IMG/VR virus record: IMGVR_UViG_3300028384_001500
Coordinates: 62,001-126,000 of that record
DNA: 64,000 nucleotides
DNA from: a virus
Direction: 5' to 3' (one strand)
Positions 31,052 to 40,641 of this stretch are shown here, in pieces. The position numbers were made by a program, and so were the translations under genes. Numbering within the stretch: position 1 is the first letter of the stretch; the number at the start of each line of letters is the position of its first letter. The notes under the pieces are model-generated. The model searched no databases. It was not told the DNA's origin and saw only the letters and a program-made list of their open reading frames with translations.

Positions 31052-31406
31052 TTTTTCTCCTTATTTCAGCTTCAACAATTATCTCAGGATTTTTAACTGC
31101 AAGTTTTGTAGGTGTAACTTCAATCCTAGGTGTAGGTTTATCCTGATATGTTGTACTTACTTTATTAATTATCGGATTGATTAAGTCTTTTCCATTAATT
31201 GCTACCAATGCCACACTTATCTTTAATTCTTCTAACAAGTCTTGGTATTTATCTTTTGCACGTCTCCCTGCAATTCTTGCGCCTCTTGCTGCATCAACAA
31301 CTTGGTCAACAAGGAAAGGTAAAAAACCTCTTGCTATAACTTGAGTCGTAGGGCCACCTAATCCTCTTGTTACTAGTAATCCTCCCGGGCGATTAGTCAA
31401 AGCCAC
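31035..31406 (-). CDS. Hypothetical virion-associated protein
   Basis: 123 residues. Gly/Leu-rich N-terminus (RPGGLLVTRGLGGPTT), a small helical middle and a C-terminal extended segment (PRIEVTPTKLAVKNPEIIVEAEIRRK). No catalytic motif. Overlaps the previous gene by 1 nt and the next by 17 nt, in the string 30333-31825 downstream of the fibre terminator. Confidence 0.45.
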   Translation of the reverse strand: MALTNRPGGLLVTRGLGGPTTQVIARGFLPFLVDQVVDAARGARIAGRRAKDKYQDLLEELKISVALVAINGKDLINPIINKVSTTYQDKPTPRIEVTPTKLAVKNPEIIVEAEIRRKNVLKD

Positions 31407-31825
31407 TAGGTTACTCTTGTTCTTTCAAATATTTCATTTATTGATGCATTGCCGTTTCTATCTTTTAAGTCATATCTTGCAATTTCCGTGACGTTGTCAT
31501 CTTCGTAAAAAACCATTTGATTTGTATTTTCATCAATAATCCATCGTCCAGTATGAATAAAACGAGCCATTTTCTGATCCATTTTAATTTCTTCAGTTGC
31601 ATACACAGACGTGTTTCCGTCTACTGACCAAACAATAGACCCACTAAATCTGTTATTAAGGTCAAGCTCTACACCATACAATCCCGTTGAACTACCTAAC
31701 TGGTATACACCGGTATTAGTTGCTGATGTAGTTTCTGATCCTAATGTATCATATATAGAGTACCTAATATCAGACGTTCTATCAGCATAGCCTTTTCCTA
31801 GGTTTGCAGTTTGTAAAACTTTCAC
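31406..31825 (-). CDS. Putative tail/virion protein
   Basis: 139 residues, mostly beta. Landmarks: YSIYDTLGSETTSA, GVYQLGSSTGLYG, YATEEIKMDQKMARFIHTG, RWIIDENTNQMVFYEDDN. The pattern of alternating short strands ending in I-F-E-R resembles small tail-tip or fibre-associated proteins I have seen in marine phages. The function is inferred from composition and neighbourhood. Confidence 0.45.
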   Translation of the reverse strand: MKVLQTANLGKGYADRTSDIRYSIYDTLGSETTSATNTGVYQLGSSTGLYGVELDLNNRFSGSIVWSVDGNTSVYATEEIKMDQKMARFIHTGRWIIDENTNQMVFYEDDNVTEIARYDLKDRNGNASINEIFERTRVT

Positions 31826-31844
31826 TTATTTCTCCTTTTGTCAC

Positions 31845-32186
31845 TTAGTTTGACGGGTCTGACGCCAAGATTTCGCTTAGATTCTGAGATTGACTTTCTT
31901 CTTGCCCTTGCAAATCGTTTCCCAGTTCAGCTTGTTTTTCTAGTTTTTGGAACTGTACCATTAAATTTTGGCGCAAACTATTTTCAGTTGTTAAAGCTAG
32001 AGCAAAGTCTCTAATACTATGAAGCGTTTCTATTAAATATTTAATTTTTTCTTGATCATCTTGATAATCTTTTGATGCTACTTCTTTAAGAGAATTATCA
32101 ACAAAAGACTTCATTTGTGAAAGTTGGTAAAGAGTTTGCTTTTCAAGTGTTGGTTTAATTAATTGTACAAAAGTTTCTTTATTCAT
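31845..32186 (-). CDS. Small helical hypothetical protein
   Basis: 113 residues, almost entirely helical with heptad-like leucines (YQLSQMKSFVDNSLKEV, NLMVQFQKLEKQAEL) and a Gln/Ser-rich tail. First gene after the terminator at 32211-32244. It might be a tail-assembly or fibre chaperone; no motif supports this. Confidence 0.45.
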   Translation of the reverse strand: MNKETFVQLIKPTLEKQTLYQLSQMKSFVDNSLKEVASKDYQDDQEKIKYLIETLHSIRDFALALTTENSLRQNLMVQFQKLEKQAELGNDLQGQEESQSQNLSEILASDPSN

Positions 32187-32210
32187 GTTGCCTCCAAGAC
32201 TAATTATTAT

Positions 32211-32244
32211 AAAAAAAAAGAGAAGGCAGTAAATACCTTCTCTT
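32211..32244 (-). terminator. Intrinsic terminator after the fibre gene at 32270
   Basis: Minus-strand stem AAGAGAAGG/CCTTCTCTT (32244-32236 with 32226-32218), 9 bp, 9-nt loop, followed by TTTTTTT. It separates the fibre genes from 31845-32186. Confidence 0.85.
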
Positions 32245-32269
32245 AATTATTCATCAAAAATTAATTTGA

Positions 32270-34096
32270 TTATCCGCGCTTAATGATCTGTACAAGATCT
32301 TCAGCTTCCAAGTCAAAAGCAAATGCCAATTCAGTTGAACTTGAGATTTCATAATCTCTAGAACCGGCGATTCTTTGTGCGTTTGAACCAGAAACTAAAA
32401 GTTGACCGTTAACAAATACATCAAGAACCTTACCTTGATCTGCGCCCTGTGAAAGATCATCAATAGTGTCACCAATATAAGATACACCAGTTTCACCACT
32501 GTCAATAGAAATATCAGTTCCAGCTGCAATTGGAGAGTCAATTACAAGTACCTGCTTTTTAGTAGTAGCTGTCGCGCTAGCATCACCAAAAGTTAAGTTT
32601 CCTGAACCATCAGTTTGTAATACTTGATTAGCAGCACCATCAGCAGCCGGCAATACAAAAGTAAGATTTGTGTCACCATCAATGTTATTAGGTGCCTTAA
32701 GCGATACAAATTCTGAACTAGATCCGGTAGTTACTAATCTTAATTCAGCGGCTGATGAACCGGCGTCGATTTGTAAACCGCTAGAAGCAGAAAGTACTGA
32801 AACTGCGTTATCTTTTAAGTTTAAGAAACCTACGTTAAAAGCAGTGTTTGGAGCATCATAGTGACCAAACTTGACTTCATTAGTTGTAGCTACATTAACT
32901 GCTGCAGTTGCTGGTGATGATCCGCCGGCGCCGGCTTGAGCAAACATAACGTTACCCGTGTTAGCGTCTAGTCCTAAATCATTACCTGCAGATGAACTTA
33001 AAGCAAGCGTGTTTTGAGATGAAATAAATTCTAACAAACCTGTTCTAGTTCCGCCATCTTCAAATTTAATTTTTCCGCTATCAGCATCTAATGTAATATC
33101 AGTAGCTGCATTAACTACAAATGACGCATTAGCTATAGCCGTTAAATTAGTTGAGTCAATCTCAAACTTATCTGTTGAACTACCAACTTCAATATCCTTT
33201 GCTCTAAATGTTACTAAGTTAGAAAATGAAGGTGTTGCTTCACCATTCTGTGCGTCCATTCTTGCAACAGCAATAATATCGTTTCCTAAGGTACCAATGA
33301 TAGTAGATTCGTCTGACGTATTAGAACCAGATGCAAATGCAATTGCTGATGTACCACTAGCATTACCTGCATTAACTGCGTTGTTTTTGTGAAGCAAGAT
33401 CATTCTATCTTCAACAAGCAGGTTAGTTGTATCAAGTGTTGTTGTTGCACCATTTACAGTGAGATCACCTGTAACCGTAAGATTGTCTGCAACTGTTACT
33501 TCAGAAGTTGTATGACCAATTGTAATGGCAACTCCTGAACTATCTGTACCTAAGTTAATCTGTGTATCAGCTTCAATATCCAGTGTACCGTCTGCTGATG
33601 ATCCAATATTAATAGCTGAGTCTCTAAATTGAAAAACGCTCGCACCGTTCAACAGTAACCCAGTGTCAGCAACGTGTGTTAAATTAACATCATCATCTGC
33701 ACCAAAGTTAAGTACTGCTGCGTCTGACTGAAGACTTGCATCATCAGCGAATACAACAGTTTTGTCTGTTCCTGTACTACTCCCAATTGTTAAAGCAGCA
33801 GATGCACCGTCTTCCTGATTAAAAATGATACCACCATCTGCGGCATAGGTAATACGAGTATTGCCATCAATATCTTTTAAAGTTGAAAGATCGTTGCCAG
33901 CAAAGGTTGTTGCACCGTGCACCCTGGTAATAGATGATACAATTTCTGAAAGTACACCCACCATCGATCCGGAACTTAAAGCAATTGCGTCTAATGATCC
34001 AGCTGCAGAAGCTGGTCTTGTGTCAATAATACCACCTTCGACGTCCCCGAAAGAACCGGTAATTTGACCTAATCTTAATTGTGTTCTTGAAGCCAT
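32270..34096 (-). CDS. Tail fibre / virion surface protein
   Basis: 608 residues, Ser/Thr/Ala/Asp-rich and composed of short beta repeats (for example NFGADDDVNLTHVADTGLLLNG and TIGSSTGTDKTVVFAD), typical of trimeric beta-helical fibres. The C-terminus (about 555-605) carries DVFVNGQLLVSGS...RDYEISS...FAFDLEAEDLVQ, a module also found twice in the 34418-35776 protein. The N-terminus RTQLRLGQITGSFG is a conserved start of such proteins. AAGGAG precedes the ATG. It is likely a receptor-binding or decoration fibre. Confidence 0.7.
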   Translation of the reverse strand: MASRTQLRLGQITGSFGDVEGGIIDTRPASAAGSLDAIALSSGSMVGVLSEIVSSITRVHGATTFAGNDLSTLKDIDGNTRITYAADGGIIFNQEDGASAALTIGSSTGTDKTVVFADDASLQSDAAVLNFGADDDVNLTHVADTGLLLNGASVFQFRDSAINIGSSADGTLDIEADTQINLGTDSSGVAITIGHTTSEVTVADNLTVTGDLTVNGATTTLDTTNLLVEDRMILLHKNNAVNAGNASGTSAIAFASGSNTSDESTIIGTLGNDIIAVARMDAQNGEATPSFSNLVTFRAKDIEVGSSTDKFEIDSTNLTAIANASFVVNAATDITLDADSGKIKFEDGGTRTGLLEFISSQNTLALSSSAGNDLGLDANTGNVMFAQAGAGGSSPATAAVNVATTNEVKFGHYDAPNTAFNVGFLNLKDNAVSVLSASSGLQIDAGSSAAELRLVTTGSSSEFVSLKAPNNIDGDTNLTFVLPAADGAANQVLQTDGSGNLTFGDASATATTKKQVLVIDSPIAAGTDISIDSGETGVSYIGDTIDDLSQGADQGKVLDVFVNGQLLVSGSNAQRIAGSRDYEISSSTELAFAFDLEAEDLVQIIKRG

Positions 34097-34202
34097 AATT
34101 TTCTCCTTGTGTTAGTTATATAGCATATTCGACCTAACTCAACGTAACCTACGATATTTCTTCGTTATTATTATATATTATGATACAATCTAAAGTGACG
34201 TT

Positions 34203-34421
34203 CTAATTTTTGAAAATTATATTCTTTAAATTTTTAATGTGACTATCAAATTTTGCAGACTCGCTATTAACATACTCAATAGCAAACTTATTTCCTTTAT
34301 TATCAGCGTCGTCAAACTCAAATCTAAATCGTCCACTTCGCTCTCTGCGGGCATCAATAAGTGTCATGCCTTTCATCATAAGGTAAGCAGCAATAGCGAT
34401 GTCAGAAGTTATATATGTCAT
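34203..34421 (-). CDS. Small DUF5659-like protein
   Basis: 72 residues. YITSDIAIAAYLMMKGMTL, then ERSGRFRFEFDDADN, matches my memory of the DUF5659 pattern (Tyr-x-Thr-x-Asp-x-x-x-Ala-Ala-x-Leu). Function unknown; found widely in phages. It sits between two fibre genes and overlaps the upstream gene by 4 nt. A 106-nt gap (34097-34202) after it holds no gene and no clear promoter. Confidence 0.5.
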   Translation of the reverse strand: MTYITSDIAIAAYLMMKGMTLIDARRERSGRFRFEFDDADNKGNKFAIEYVNSESAKFDSHIKNLKNIIFKN

Positions 34422-35776
34422 GATACCACCTTATTATACATTGCCATAACCAAACTGTTTTCCTCAGGTGTTGATCCTGTTGTAAAATATAAATGAGAGC
34501 CAGTGACAGAATAGTCCTGGTAATCTGCTTTGTCGTTAGGGACCTGTAATTGACCGTTAACAAAAACACTAACTTCGTCAGAAGAAAAAGGTGTATTTGC
34601 AAACGTAAAATAAGTATTCTCTCCGTTTGCATTACCTCCTAAGACTTCATTAAAAACCATTTCTTTTTCAACTTTTATTGTAAAACTTCCACCTGCTCCA
34701 GCGTCAGAAGAAGTTAAACCGGTACCAACATCAATTACCCTTTCATTATCTAAAGATCCGGTTGCAGATAAAACTAAGTATGATGCCCCGGCGTCACCGT
34801 CACCGCTTGAAGAAGATCCTGAGTTGTAAGTTACTACGCTTACTACGTCGGAAGGGTTAAGATCAAAACCAAACTTAATTTCATTTGAAGTTGGTGTAAA
34901 GTAGTCAACATCAGCTGTGCCTACTTCTGAATCTGAACCTGAAAGAAGTAATTGACCGTTAACAAAAACATCAATCAGCGTTTCATCAAAAGCGCTGTCT
35001 TGAAAGTTTGAATTAGGTACAGAAAATGCAGATCCGGAAGTTGTTAATGAAGTAACAATATAGTCTCTTTTTTCTCTTCCACCACCCCCACCGCCTGATC
35101 CACCTGAGGCAGCTGCATCAGAAACAACCTCGTCAAGCATTTTACCAACATAGATAAATGCTCGTGCAAATGCAGGTATTTTTGACGCATTATAATCTTG
35201 TACAAAAAGTACTCCGTTGTACGTGTCTACTTGCCAATCAATATCATCAAGCAGCGGTATTTCTGTTCCTGCATTTCCCGACCCGTCGTCTTCGTATATT
35301 TTAATAACATAAGGGTTAACTAGCTCTCTTGAATAAAAGGGTGGAATTAACTGGACTTTGCCTAACGTTTCATGAACAATTTTGTCATTATCAAAGTTAC
35401 TGTCTCCTGCTTTAGAGTTGTCTGTGTCAGTTTCATATGTGGATTTAAATTTAAAAGCATAAGCATGAGGCCCAGAGACTTGAGAAGATTCTCCACTGTC
35501 ACTACCGGCGCCACCGCCTGAATCATTTGCGTCATATGTTGAACCAGGAATTGTTTCTAAAACAAACTCAACGTATTCGACAGTGCTGCTTTGTACTGTA
35601 TTTAAAGTCAACGTAGGCGTTTGTGGTATTGCTTCACCAAACAAAAGATCTGCAGATGTTTGTACAGTTGAACCAATTGACTCATTAACATCAAGGTTAA
35701 GATTTGAAGTATGTGCTTTACCTAATAGTTTTTTCTGAGAAAAGAGCGTTGCTGTTTCGTTAGTTTTTAATGCCAT
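34418..35776 (-). CDS. Tail fibre-associated protein with repeated VNGQL module
   Basis: 452 residues from the ATG at 35776, which forms TAATG with the preceding stop and has GGAG 9 nt upstream; an ATG 15 nt earlier is less likely. The N-terminal half has SRELVNPYVIKIYED and a beta domain. A Gly-rich hinge (SGGSGGGGGGREK) follows near 230, then two copies of a module VFVNGQL(L/Q)...DY...F-x-F (about 270-320 and 400-450). The module also ends the 32270-34096 protein, so they may share a partner or fold. It is likely a fibre connector or distal subunit. Confidence 0.65.
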   Translation of the reverse strand: MALKTNETATLFSQKKLLGKAHTSNLNLDVNESIGSTVQTSADLLFGEAIPQTPTLTLNTVQSSTVEYVEFVLETIPGSTYDANDSGGGAGSDSGESSQVSGPHAYAFKFKSTYETDTDNSKAGDSNFDNDKIVHETLGKVQLIPPFYSRELVNPYVIKIYEDDGSGNAGTEIPLLDDIDWQVDTYNGVLFVQDYNASKIPAFARAFIYVGKMLDEVVSDAAASGGSGGGGGGREKRDYIVTSLTTSGSAFSVPNSNFQDSAFDETLIDVFVNGQLLLSGSDSEVGTADVDYFTPTSNEIKFGFDLNPSDVVSVVTYNSGSSSSGDGDAGASYLVLSATGSLDNERVIDVGTGLTSSDAGAGGSFTIKVEKEMVFNEVLGGNANGENTYFTFANTPFSSDEVSVFVNGQLQVPNDKADYQDYSVTGSHLYFTTGSTPEENSLVMAMYNKVVS

Positions 35777-38700
35777 TACGCAACGCTCCATCTGATGTCT
35801 ATTTGACTAACATATCCAGTCCAGTCTTCGCTAGCTGTAATTCTTACAACAATTGATTCTGCACCTGAGGTTTGACCATTTATGCTAAACGTTCCAAAGT
35901 TAACTTCGTTTGCAGCTCCTCCACTATCAATTGTCGCGTCTAGCGTTCCTGAAAGACAACCGTCGCCTTCTTGACCTGATACAGACCCTGCCCCTGAGGT
36001 GAATGCAACTGCTAAATCAACAAATTCGTTTTTGCCCGGGCATTTTAATTCAATTGTGCAATTTTTGTTTGCACCTTTTCCTGTTGATCGATCAACAATT
36101 GTTGCATCACCATAAATTGTTATACCAAAACGTGCCAAATCGTTATTAGAGCTATTTTCAAAATATCTAAAATACTCACGCGTTGATTCTGTTAGTGAGC
36201 TGTAATTAACATTATTATCAGGACCTTCAAAAACACCTCCATCAGTATGATTTCTAAAGTCACCAGAGTTACCACCTTTAAGCGGAGATATTAGAATTCC
36301 GTCATAAACCATTAAACCTTTGGCAAATCCTGCATAACTACCAGCGTCATTTATGGATATCTGAGAGTCCCATGCGTTTCCTGCCAATGTTATACTATTT
36401 TGTGTTGCAAAAGTTCCACTTTGAATTCGATATTGTTCACCATTAAAATATTCGTTGTCATGAGTAGAATTATCGCTAGCTGAATATACTAACAGATTTG
36501 TTGCAGTTTGTGTTGCAATTGTATGATTGTTTTTAAGTGGATGTTTAAACGTTAAAGCCCCACCACAATTTAGCAATGAAGTTCCTGTATCTGAAGTAAA
36601 TGCGCCTGATAGAGAAGTTGATTGACTAAATTGTATAGATGCAGTTATGTGCGTGACTTCGTTTTGAGCGTCAGCGTTTGTGTTTAAAGACTGTAAAGGA
36701 GCAGCACCATCATTTTCAGTCCTGTCAGCAGTTAAACCGTCCCCTCTCTGGACAATCGATACTGCATTTGCATTTGTAAGACTAGTCAATCTAATTGCAT
36801 CGCTATCGTTTGAGTATACATTTTTATAAATGTTACTTATTCGTGTTTCAATACTTCCTGTTGGGTTGACAAAGTATTTGACACCGCTCAAGTAAAATAC
36901 ATCATCATCACCAAATTGTGTTATTCCTGTTCCTGCATCTGTGATATTATTATTTTGACTTTCGCTGTCATTTACCCACTCAATATAGTTTGTGGTTCTA
37001 GTTCCCCAACTTCCTACATGTTTGACACGTGCATAATTCCATCCGTCTCTTTGATCATCAGTATGTACACGATATTTCCCTGTTCTTTGTATCTCTAAAT
37101 AATAAGGAACATCATTATCGTATTCAGCTGGTCTCCAAACACTTAAATCAAAAAACCCGCTACTACCTGTAAATGTTGTACCTGTTCCGCTTCCTGGTTC
37201 ACCAGCCCCAACATTGTTGTATGTTCCTGTTAAGTCAACTGTATGTAAGTCTGTTCCATTTACTTCTAGTACTAGTGAACCGCTATTGGCGTCTGAAAAA
37301 GAATTTGTAACATAATCTGGTAAAACTGCTGAGACATCTTCATTTAAGTCTCCCTCTATAGTAGTCGTCTTATCAAAAACAGCTGTTCTAATATTATTAC
37401 TTGACGTTAAAACCTGATATGTAGCATTTAGGCCTACTGAACTAAATCCTGCTGTTGTTCCTACATTTGTATAGCCTGTGATTGATTTTGTCGTACCAAA
37501 TGACAAAGCAGCCGTTACACCGGTATCGTTACAATCTATGTCGTCTAGGTCAGGTATTGCTGTGATTGTTCCTGTTCCTGCACCAAAAGTGACGTCAATT
37601 TGACTTATATAACCTGTCCAAGAAGTATCAGCCTCTATTCTTATTCCAATATACTCGTCATCAAGTATACCTACTGTGCCTAATGTAATGTAGTTAAGTG
37701 CATCTAAACTATTGTCAAAAGACAAGGATCCGTTTGCTGTGTGAGCTCCGTCATTATCATCATATGCGTCTAATACAAACTCTGTTGCTAAGTCCAACCA
37801 ACCGGTTTCTCTGGTTCCGTTATCTGGAAATTTAACAAATACTCTAATTCTTCCGGTGTTTAACGAGGTTGATGCTGGCACAATTGTTGTACCCGACCCT
37901 TGTATATTTAAGGTTAGATCATATTGAGTTGATCCTGTTTCATTTCTGAACCACCTATAAAACGTTCTTTGACCGGTTTCACCGCTATAATCCGGATTAC
38001 CAGATGGACCATTGCTAAAAGTACTAAAGTCACCGCTGTTTAATGTATTTAAAGGCGATTTAAGTCTTTGATTAAAAAACTGCAATCCGTTAGAATGACC
38101 ACCATTTGATGCCGTCATAAAGACTTCACTATCCCAAATATTACCGGCATCAACTAAAGAAGCTTGTGTATTATAAGATCCGGAAATTATTCTAAAATTT
38201 TCTCTTCTAAATGTTTCTCTTTGATTTGTCGAATTATTAGATCGATTATAAATTAGTATCCCTTCATCTGTTGCTTGCCCTGCATTAGAAAGATTAGATT
38301 TAAAAGGATGAGTAACATTTACACCAGCAGTGATTGACCCACTCAACATTTGTGTTGCAGTTATTGTAGAAGAACCTGTGATATGTAAATTTTTTGTATG
38401 ATCTTCACCTGCAATAGTATCAATTGTTGGCTTTGTTTGGCTGGATATAGAAAAAGAAACACCTGAGTTTAGAGAACCGGCATTAGAAGTTGTAAATGTT
38501 ATGTTGTTTGTGTCGTACACATTTCTATAAACATTATCTGCCCTTACACGATATTCTGCGCTTCCTCCAGTAAAATACTCTACACCTGACAAATGCACTG
38601 TTCCTGTGCCGGTAAATTCTAATTCATTACCAGAAGTTGACAACGCATCTGAATTTGTATCATTTAACCATTCTACATAGTTTGTTTCGATTGTTGTTGT

Positions 38701-39645
38701 ACCGTAAACATGAAGTACACGAGCATAATTCCAACCTTGTCTTTGATCAGATGAAACAACTCGATACCCGCCTGTTCTATGTTTAAAGTTAGGAAATGAT
38801 GATCCGTTATCAAGAGTACCATCAGTTGCTACTGATAAAGATGTAAAGCAAGATCCCGTTGTGTTTGTATTGCCGCTTCCGAAAGAAGTAAGATCTGTTG
38901 TGTGTACAACAGCTCCGTTGATTTCAAGCCTTAATTCGCCTTGATCAGCGTTGCCAAAAGCATTAGCAGCGTAATTGTTACCTGTTCCAGAAGGATCTTG
39001 GGTCACGTCTTCGTTAAGCGTCCCTTCTATCGTTCTTAAAGATCCAAAAGCGCCCACCCTAATATTATTACCTGATGAACCGGGCGAATAAGTATCATTT
39101 ACGTCTAATGCTCCAAAACCTGCTGCAGTTCCGACTGAATAATAAGGTGTTAATTCACTTTCTAAATCGTTATCAGCTCCAAATGAAAGCTCAACTGTAC
39201 TTGCGCCTGTGTTGTCATTATCAATATCGTCTAAATCAGGTGCGGGAGCAGGTGCCAACAAAGAAAGTATTTCATTAAATCTATCAATTGCAATTCCTAG
39301 ACGTGTTGCGGGTGTAAAATCTTTAAACAAACCGTCTGTATAGTCACCATCTTCAGCAATACCAATTGATGCTGTTAGAGCTGCCCTTCCTCCAGTTTCA
39401 TCGTTTAATATAAAACCGTCTGAGGCCGCAATAGTAGAAACGGTGGAAACATCAACAGATCCTGAACTAACTGTTATACTTCCACCGGCACCTGCTGTAC
39501 CAATAGTAAAGTTTCCATTTCCATCATCTTGTACAGTTACATTGCTTCCAGCGACAATACTTCCAGATAAAAATCCTCCGTATCCATCAGCAATTTGCAG
39601 CGACCCTAAGGACCCTGACGACTCATTAACTCTTAATGCTGTCAT
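35776..39645 (-). CDS. Large tail fibre with internal tandem duplication
   Basis: 1289 residues. After an N-terminal ~130-residue region (SLQIADGYGGFLSGSI) the protein consists of two copies of a ~570-residue unit. Copy 1 (137-~690) and copy 2 (~697-1289) share PDLDDID, GWNYARV(L/K)HV, a YFxxxTGS-type VEYF/VKYF segment, NVY(R/K)NVY, RxxFRxF and the closing WTGY(I/V)SQID. The two are clearly homologous but diverged, so the duplication is old. It is Ser/Thr/Asn-rich and beta-structured. It is the longest fibre here and a good candidate for the receptor-binding long fibre. Confidence 0.75.
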   Translation of the reverse strand: MTALRVNESSGSLGSLQIADGYGGFLSGSIVAGSNVTVQDDGNGNFTIGTAGAGGSITVSSGSVDVSTVSTIAASDGFILNDETGGRAALTASIGIAEDGDYTDGLFKDFTPATRLGIAIDRFNEILSLLAPAPAPDLDDIDNDNTGASTVELSFGADNDLESELTPYYSVGTAAGFGALDVNDTYSPGSSGNNIRVGAFGSLRTIEGTLNEDVTQDPSGTGNNYAANAFGNADQGELRLEINGAVVHTTDLTSFGSGNTNTTGSCFTSLSVATDGTLDNGSSFPNFKHRTGGYRVVSSDQRQGWNYARVLHVYGTTTIETNYVEWLNDTNSDALSTSGNELEFTGTGTVHLSGVEYFTGGSAEYRVRADNVYRNVYDTNNITFTTSNAGSLNSGVSFSISSQTKPTIDTIAGEDHTKNLHITGSSTITATQMLSGSITAGVNVTHPFKSNLSNAGQATDEGILIYNRSNNSTNQRETFRRENFRIISGSYNTQASLVDAGNIWDSEVFMTASNGGHSNGLQFFNQRLKSPLNTLNSGDFSTFSNGPSGNPDYSGETGQRTFYRWFRNETGSTQYDLTLNIQGSGTTIVPASTSLNTGRIRVFVKFPDNGTRETGWLDLATEFVLDAYDDNDGAHTANGSLSFDNSLDALNYITLGTVGILDDEYIGIRIEADTSWTGYISQIDVTFGAGTGTITAIPDLDDIDCNDTGVTAALSFGTTKSITGYTNVGTTAGFSSVGLNATYQVLTSSNNIRTAVFDKTTTIEGDLNEDVSAVLPDYVTNSFSDANSGSLVLEVNGTDLHTVDLTGTYNNVGAGEPGSGTGTTFTGSSGFFDLSVWRPAEYDNDVPYYLEIQRTGKYRVHTDDQRDGWNYARVKHVGSWGTRTTNYIEWVNDSESQNNNITDAGTGITQFGDDDVFYLSGVKYFVNPTGSIETRISNIYKNVYSNDSDAIRLTSLTNANAVSIVQRGDGLTADRTENDGAAPLQSLNTNADAQNEVTHITASIQFSQSTSLSGAFTSDTGTSLLNCGGALTFKHPLKNNHTIATQTATNLLVYSASDNSTHDNEYFNGEQYRIQSGTFATQNSITLAGNAWDSQISINDAGSYAGFAKGLMVYDGILISPLKGGNSGDFRNHTDGGVFEGPDNNVNYSSLTESTREYFRYFENSSNNDLARFGITIYGDATIVDRSTGKGANKNCTIELKCPGKNEFVDLAVAFTSGAGSVSGQEGDGCLSGTLDATIDSGGAANEVNFGTFSINGQTSGAESIVVRITASEDWTGYVSQIDIRWSVA

Positions 39646-39675
39646 TAACTATACTCAAACAAAAACTTAACTTAA

Positions 39676-39710
39676 CTTAAAAACATCATGCAGCGTAACC
39701 ACATGATGTT
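39676..39710 (-). terminator. Intrinsic terminator between amidase and long fibre
   Basis: Minus-strand stem AACATCATG/CATGATGTT (39710-39702 with 39690-39682), 9 bp, 11-nt loop, then TTTTTAAG. It ends the amidase transcript. The fibre start at 39645 lacks a strong Shine-Dalgarno. Confidence 0.7.
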
Positions 39711-39746
39711 ATAAATATACACTATCAAGTAAAAGTGTTAAAAAAA

Positions 39747-40640
39747 TTATTTAAGGTCTTGTAACAAGTTTTTAATGTCTAGTCCTGCACAATCTATTTT
39801 TCTTCTTGTGGCGTGGTAGTGACTTACAAATCCTTTAAATTTATTTGTCTCAACTTCTTTAGAAACACCTTTTAAAGTATTACCATTTTTGTCGACTGGG
39901 CATTCTAAAGGTATACCTAAGCCTTTGTGAATAGCTTTCCATAATGCTTGTAGTGCCTGGATCTGAACATTGTAAAAACCTGTAAATGGTTTCATAGGTT
40001 TTCCGTGAATTGTTTCACCTTCAATTACTGGCCGTTCTCCAAATCCATTTTTCTTGTACCAACTTTGCCACTTTAAATCATATGCATTACTAATTTCAAT
40101 TCCTACTGTGCTATGATTTAAAGTTCTAGAGCCTGCATGCCATGCAGCATGATTCATGTCCATAGTTTGATAAATTGTGCCATCATTGTCTAGTAAAAAG
40201 TGAACCGATATTCCTCGCTTTTTAAGTACACGATTACACGTTTTTGAATTGAGACAAACATCCCAGTGATTCATGAACATTTTAATGTCTCTTTTTTCTG
40301 TATATGGCGTATATCCTTTTTCTAATTTAAGGCCTTTTTCCTCAGACCACAGCACCACTTTAGGCCAGTTAATTGGAATAAAATTTCCTTGGTGTACTAT
40401 AAACGACTCGTCTTTGTCAGGTATAAGATCCGGTTCATAATCGTCAATATTCTGCTCCCTTTCTGTTAGCAGTCTTCTATATGTCCCAGACCCACAAAGA
40501 CCGTCTGCAGTTAGACCGTTATTTTTTTGCCAATTAGTAATTTTTTTAATTAAATCTTTGTCGAATTTATCATGCCCGAACCACTCAGGTGTCCACCCGT
40601 GTTTTTCTGCCTTTGATTTATTGTAAGCTATTTTATCCAT
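39747..40640 (-). CDS. N-acetylmuramoyl-L-alanine amidase with peptidoglycan-binding domain (endolysin)
   Basis: 297 residues from ATG 40640 (AGGAG 6 nt upstream); a longer reading from 40691 would overlap the Dps-like gene by 50 nt. Residues ~20-60 form a PG_binding_1-type domain (KKITNWQKNNGLTADGLCG, GTYRRLL). The catalytic part is an Amidase_2/T7 lysozyme-type zinc amidase: MNHWD (His125), HFLLDNDGTIYQTMD, HAAWHAGS, VGIEISN, and SHYHATRRKIDCAG at the end providing the other His and Cys ligands. No signal peptide, so it needs a holin or a virion location. It is a probable endolysin. Confidence 0.88.
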   Translation of the reverse strand: MDKIAYNKSKAEKHGWTPEWFGHDKFDKDLIKKITNWQKNNGLTADGLCGSGTYRRLLTEREQNIDDYEPDLIPDKDESFIVHQGNFIPINWPKVVLWSEEKGLKLEKGYTPYTEKRDIKMFMNHWDVCLNSKTCNRVLKKRGISVHFLLDNDGTIYQTMDMNHAAWHAGSRTLNHSTVGIEISNAYDLKWQSWYKKNGFGERPVIEGETIHGKPMKPFTGFYNVQIQALQALWKAIHKGLGIPLECPVDKNGNTLKGVSKEVETNKFKGFVSHYHATRRKIDCAGLDIKNLLQDLK

Positions 40641-40641
40641 A

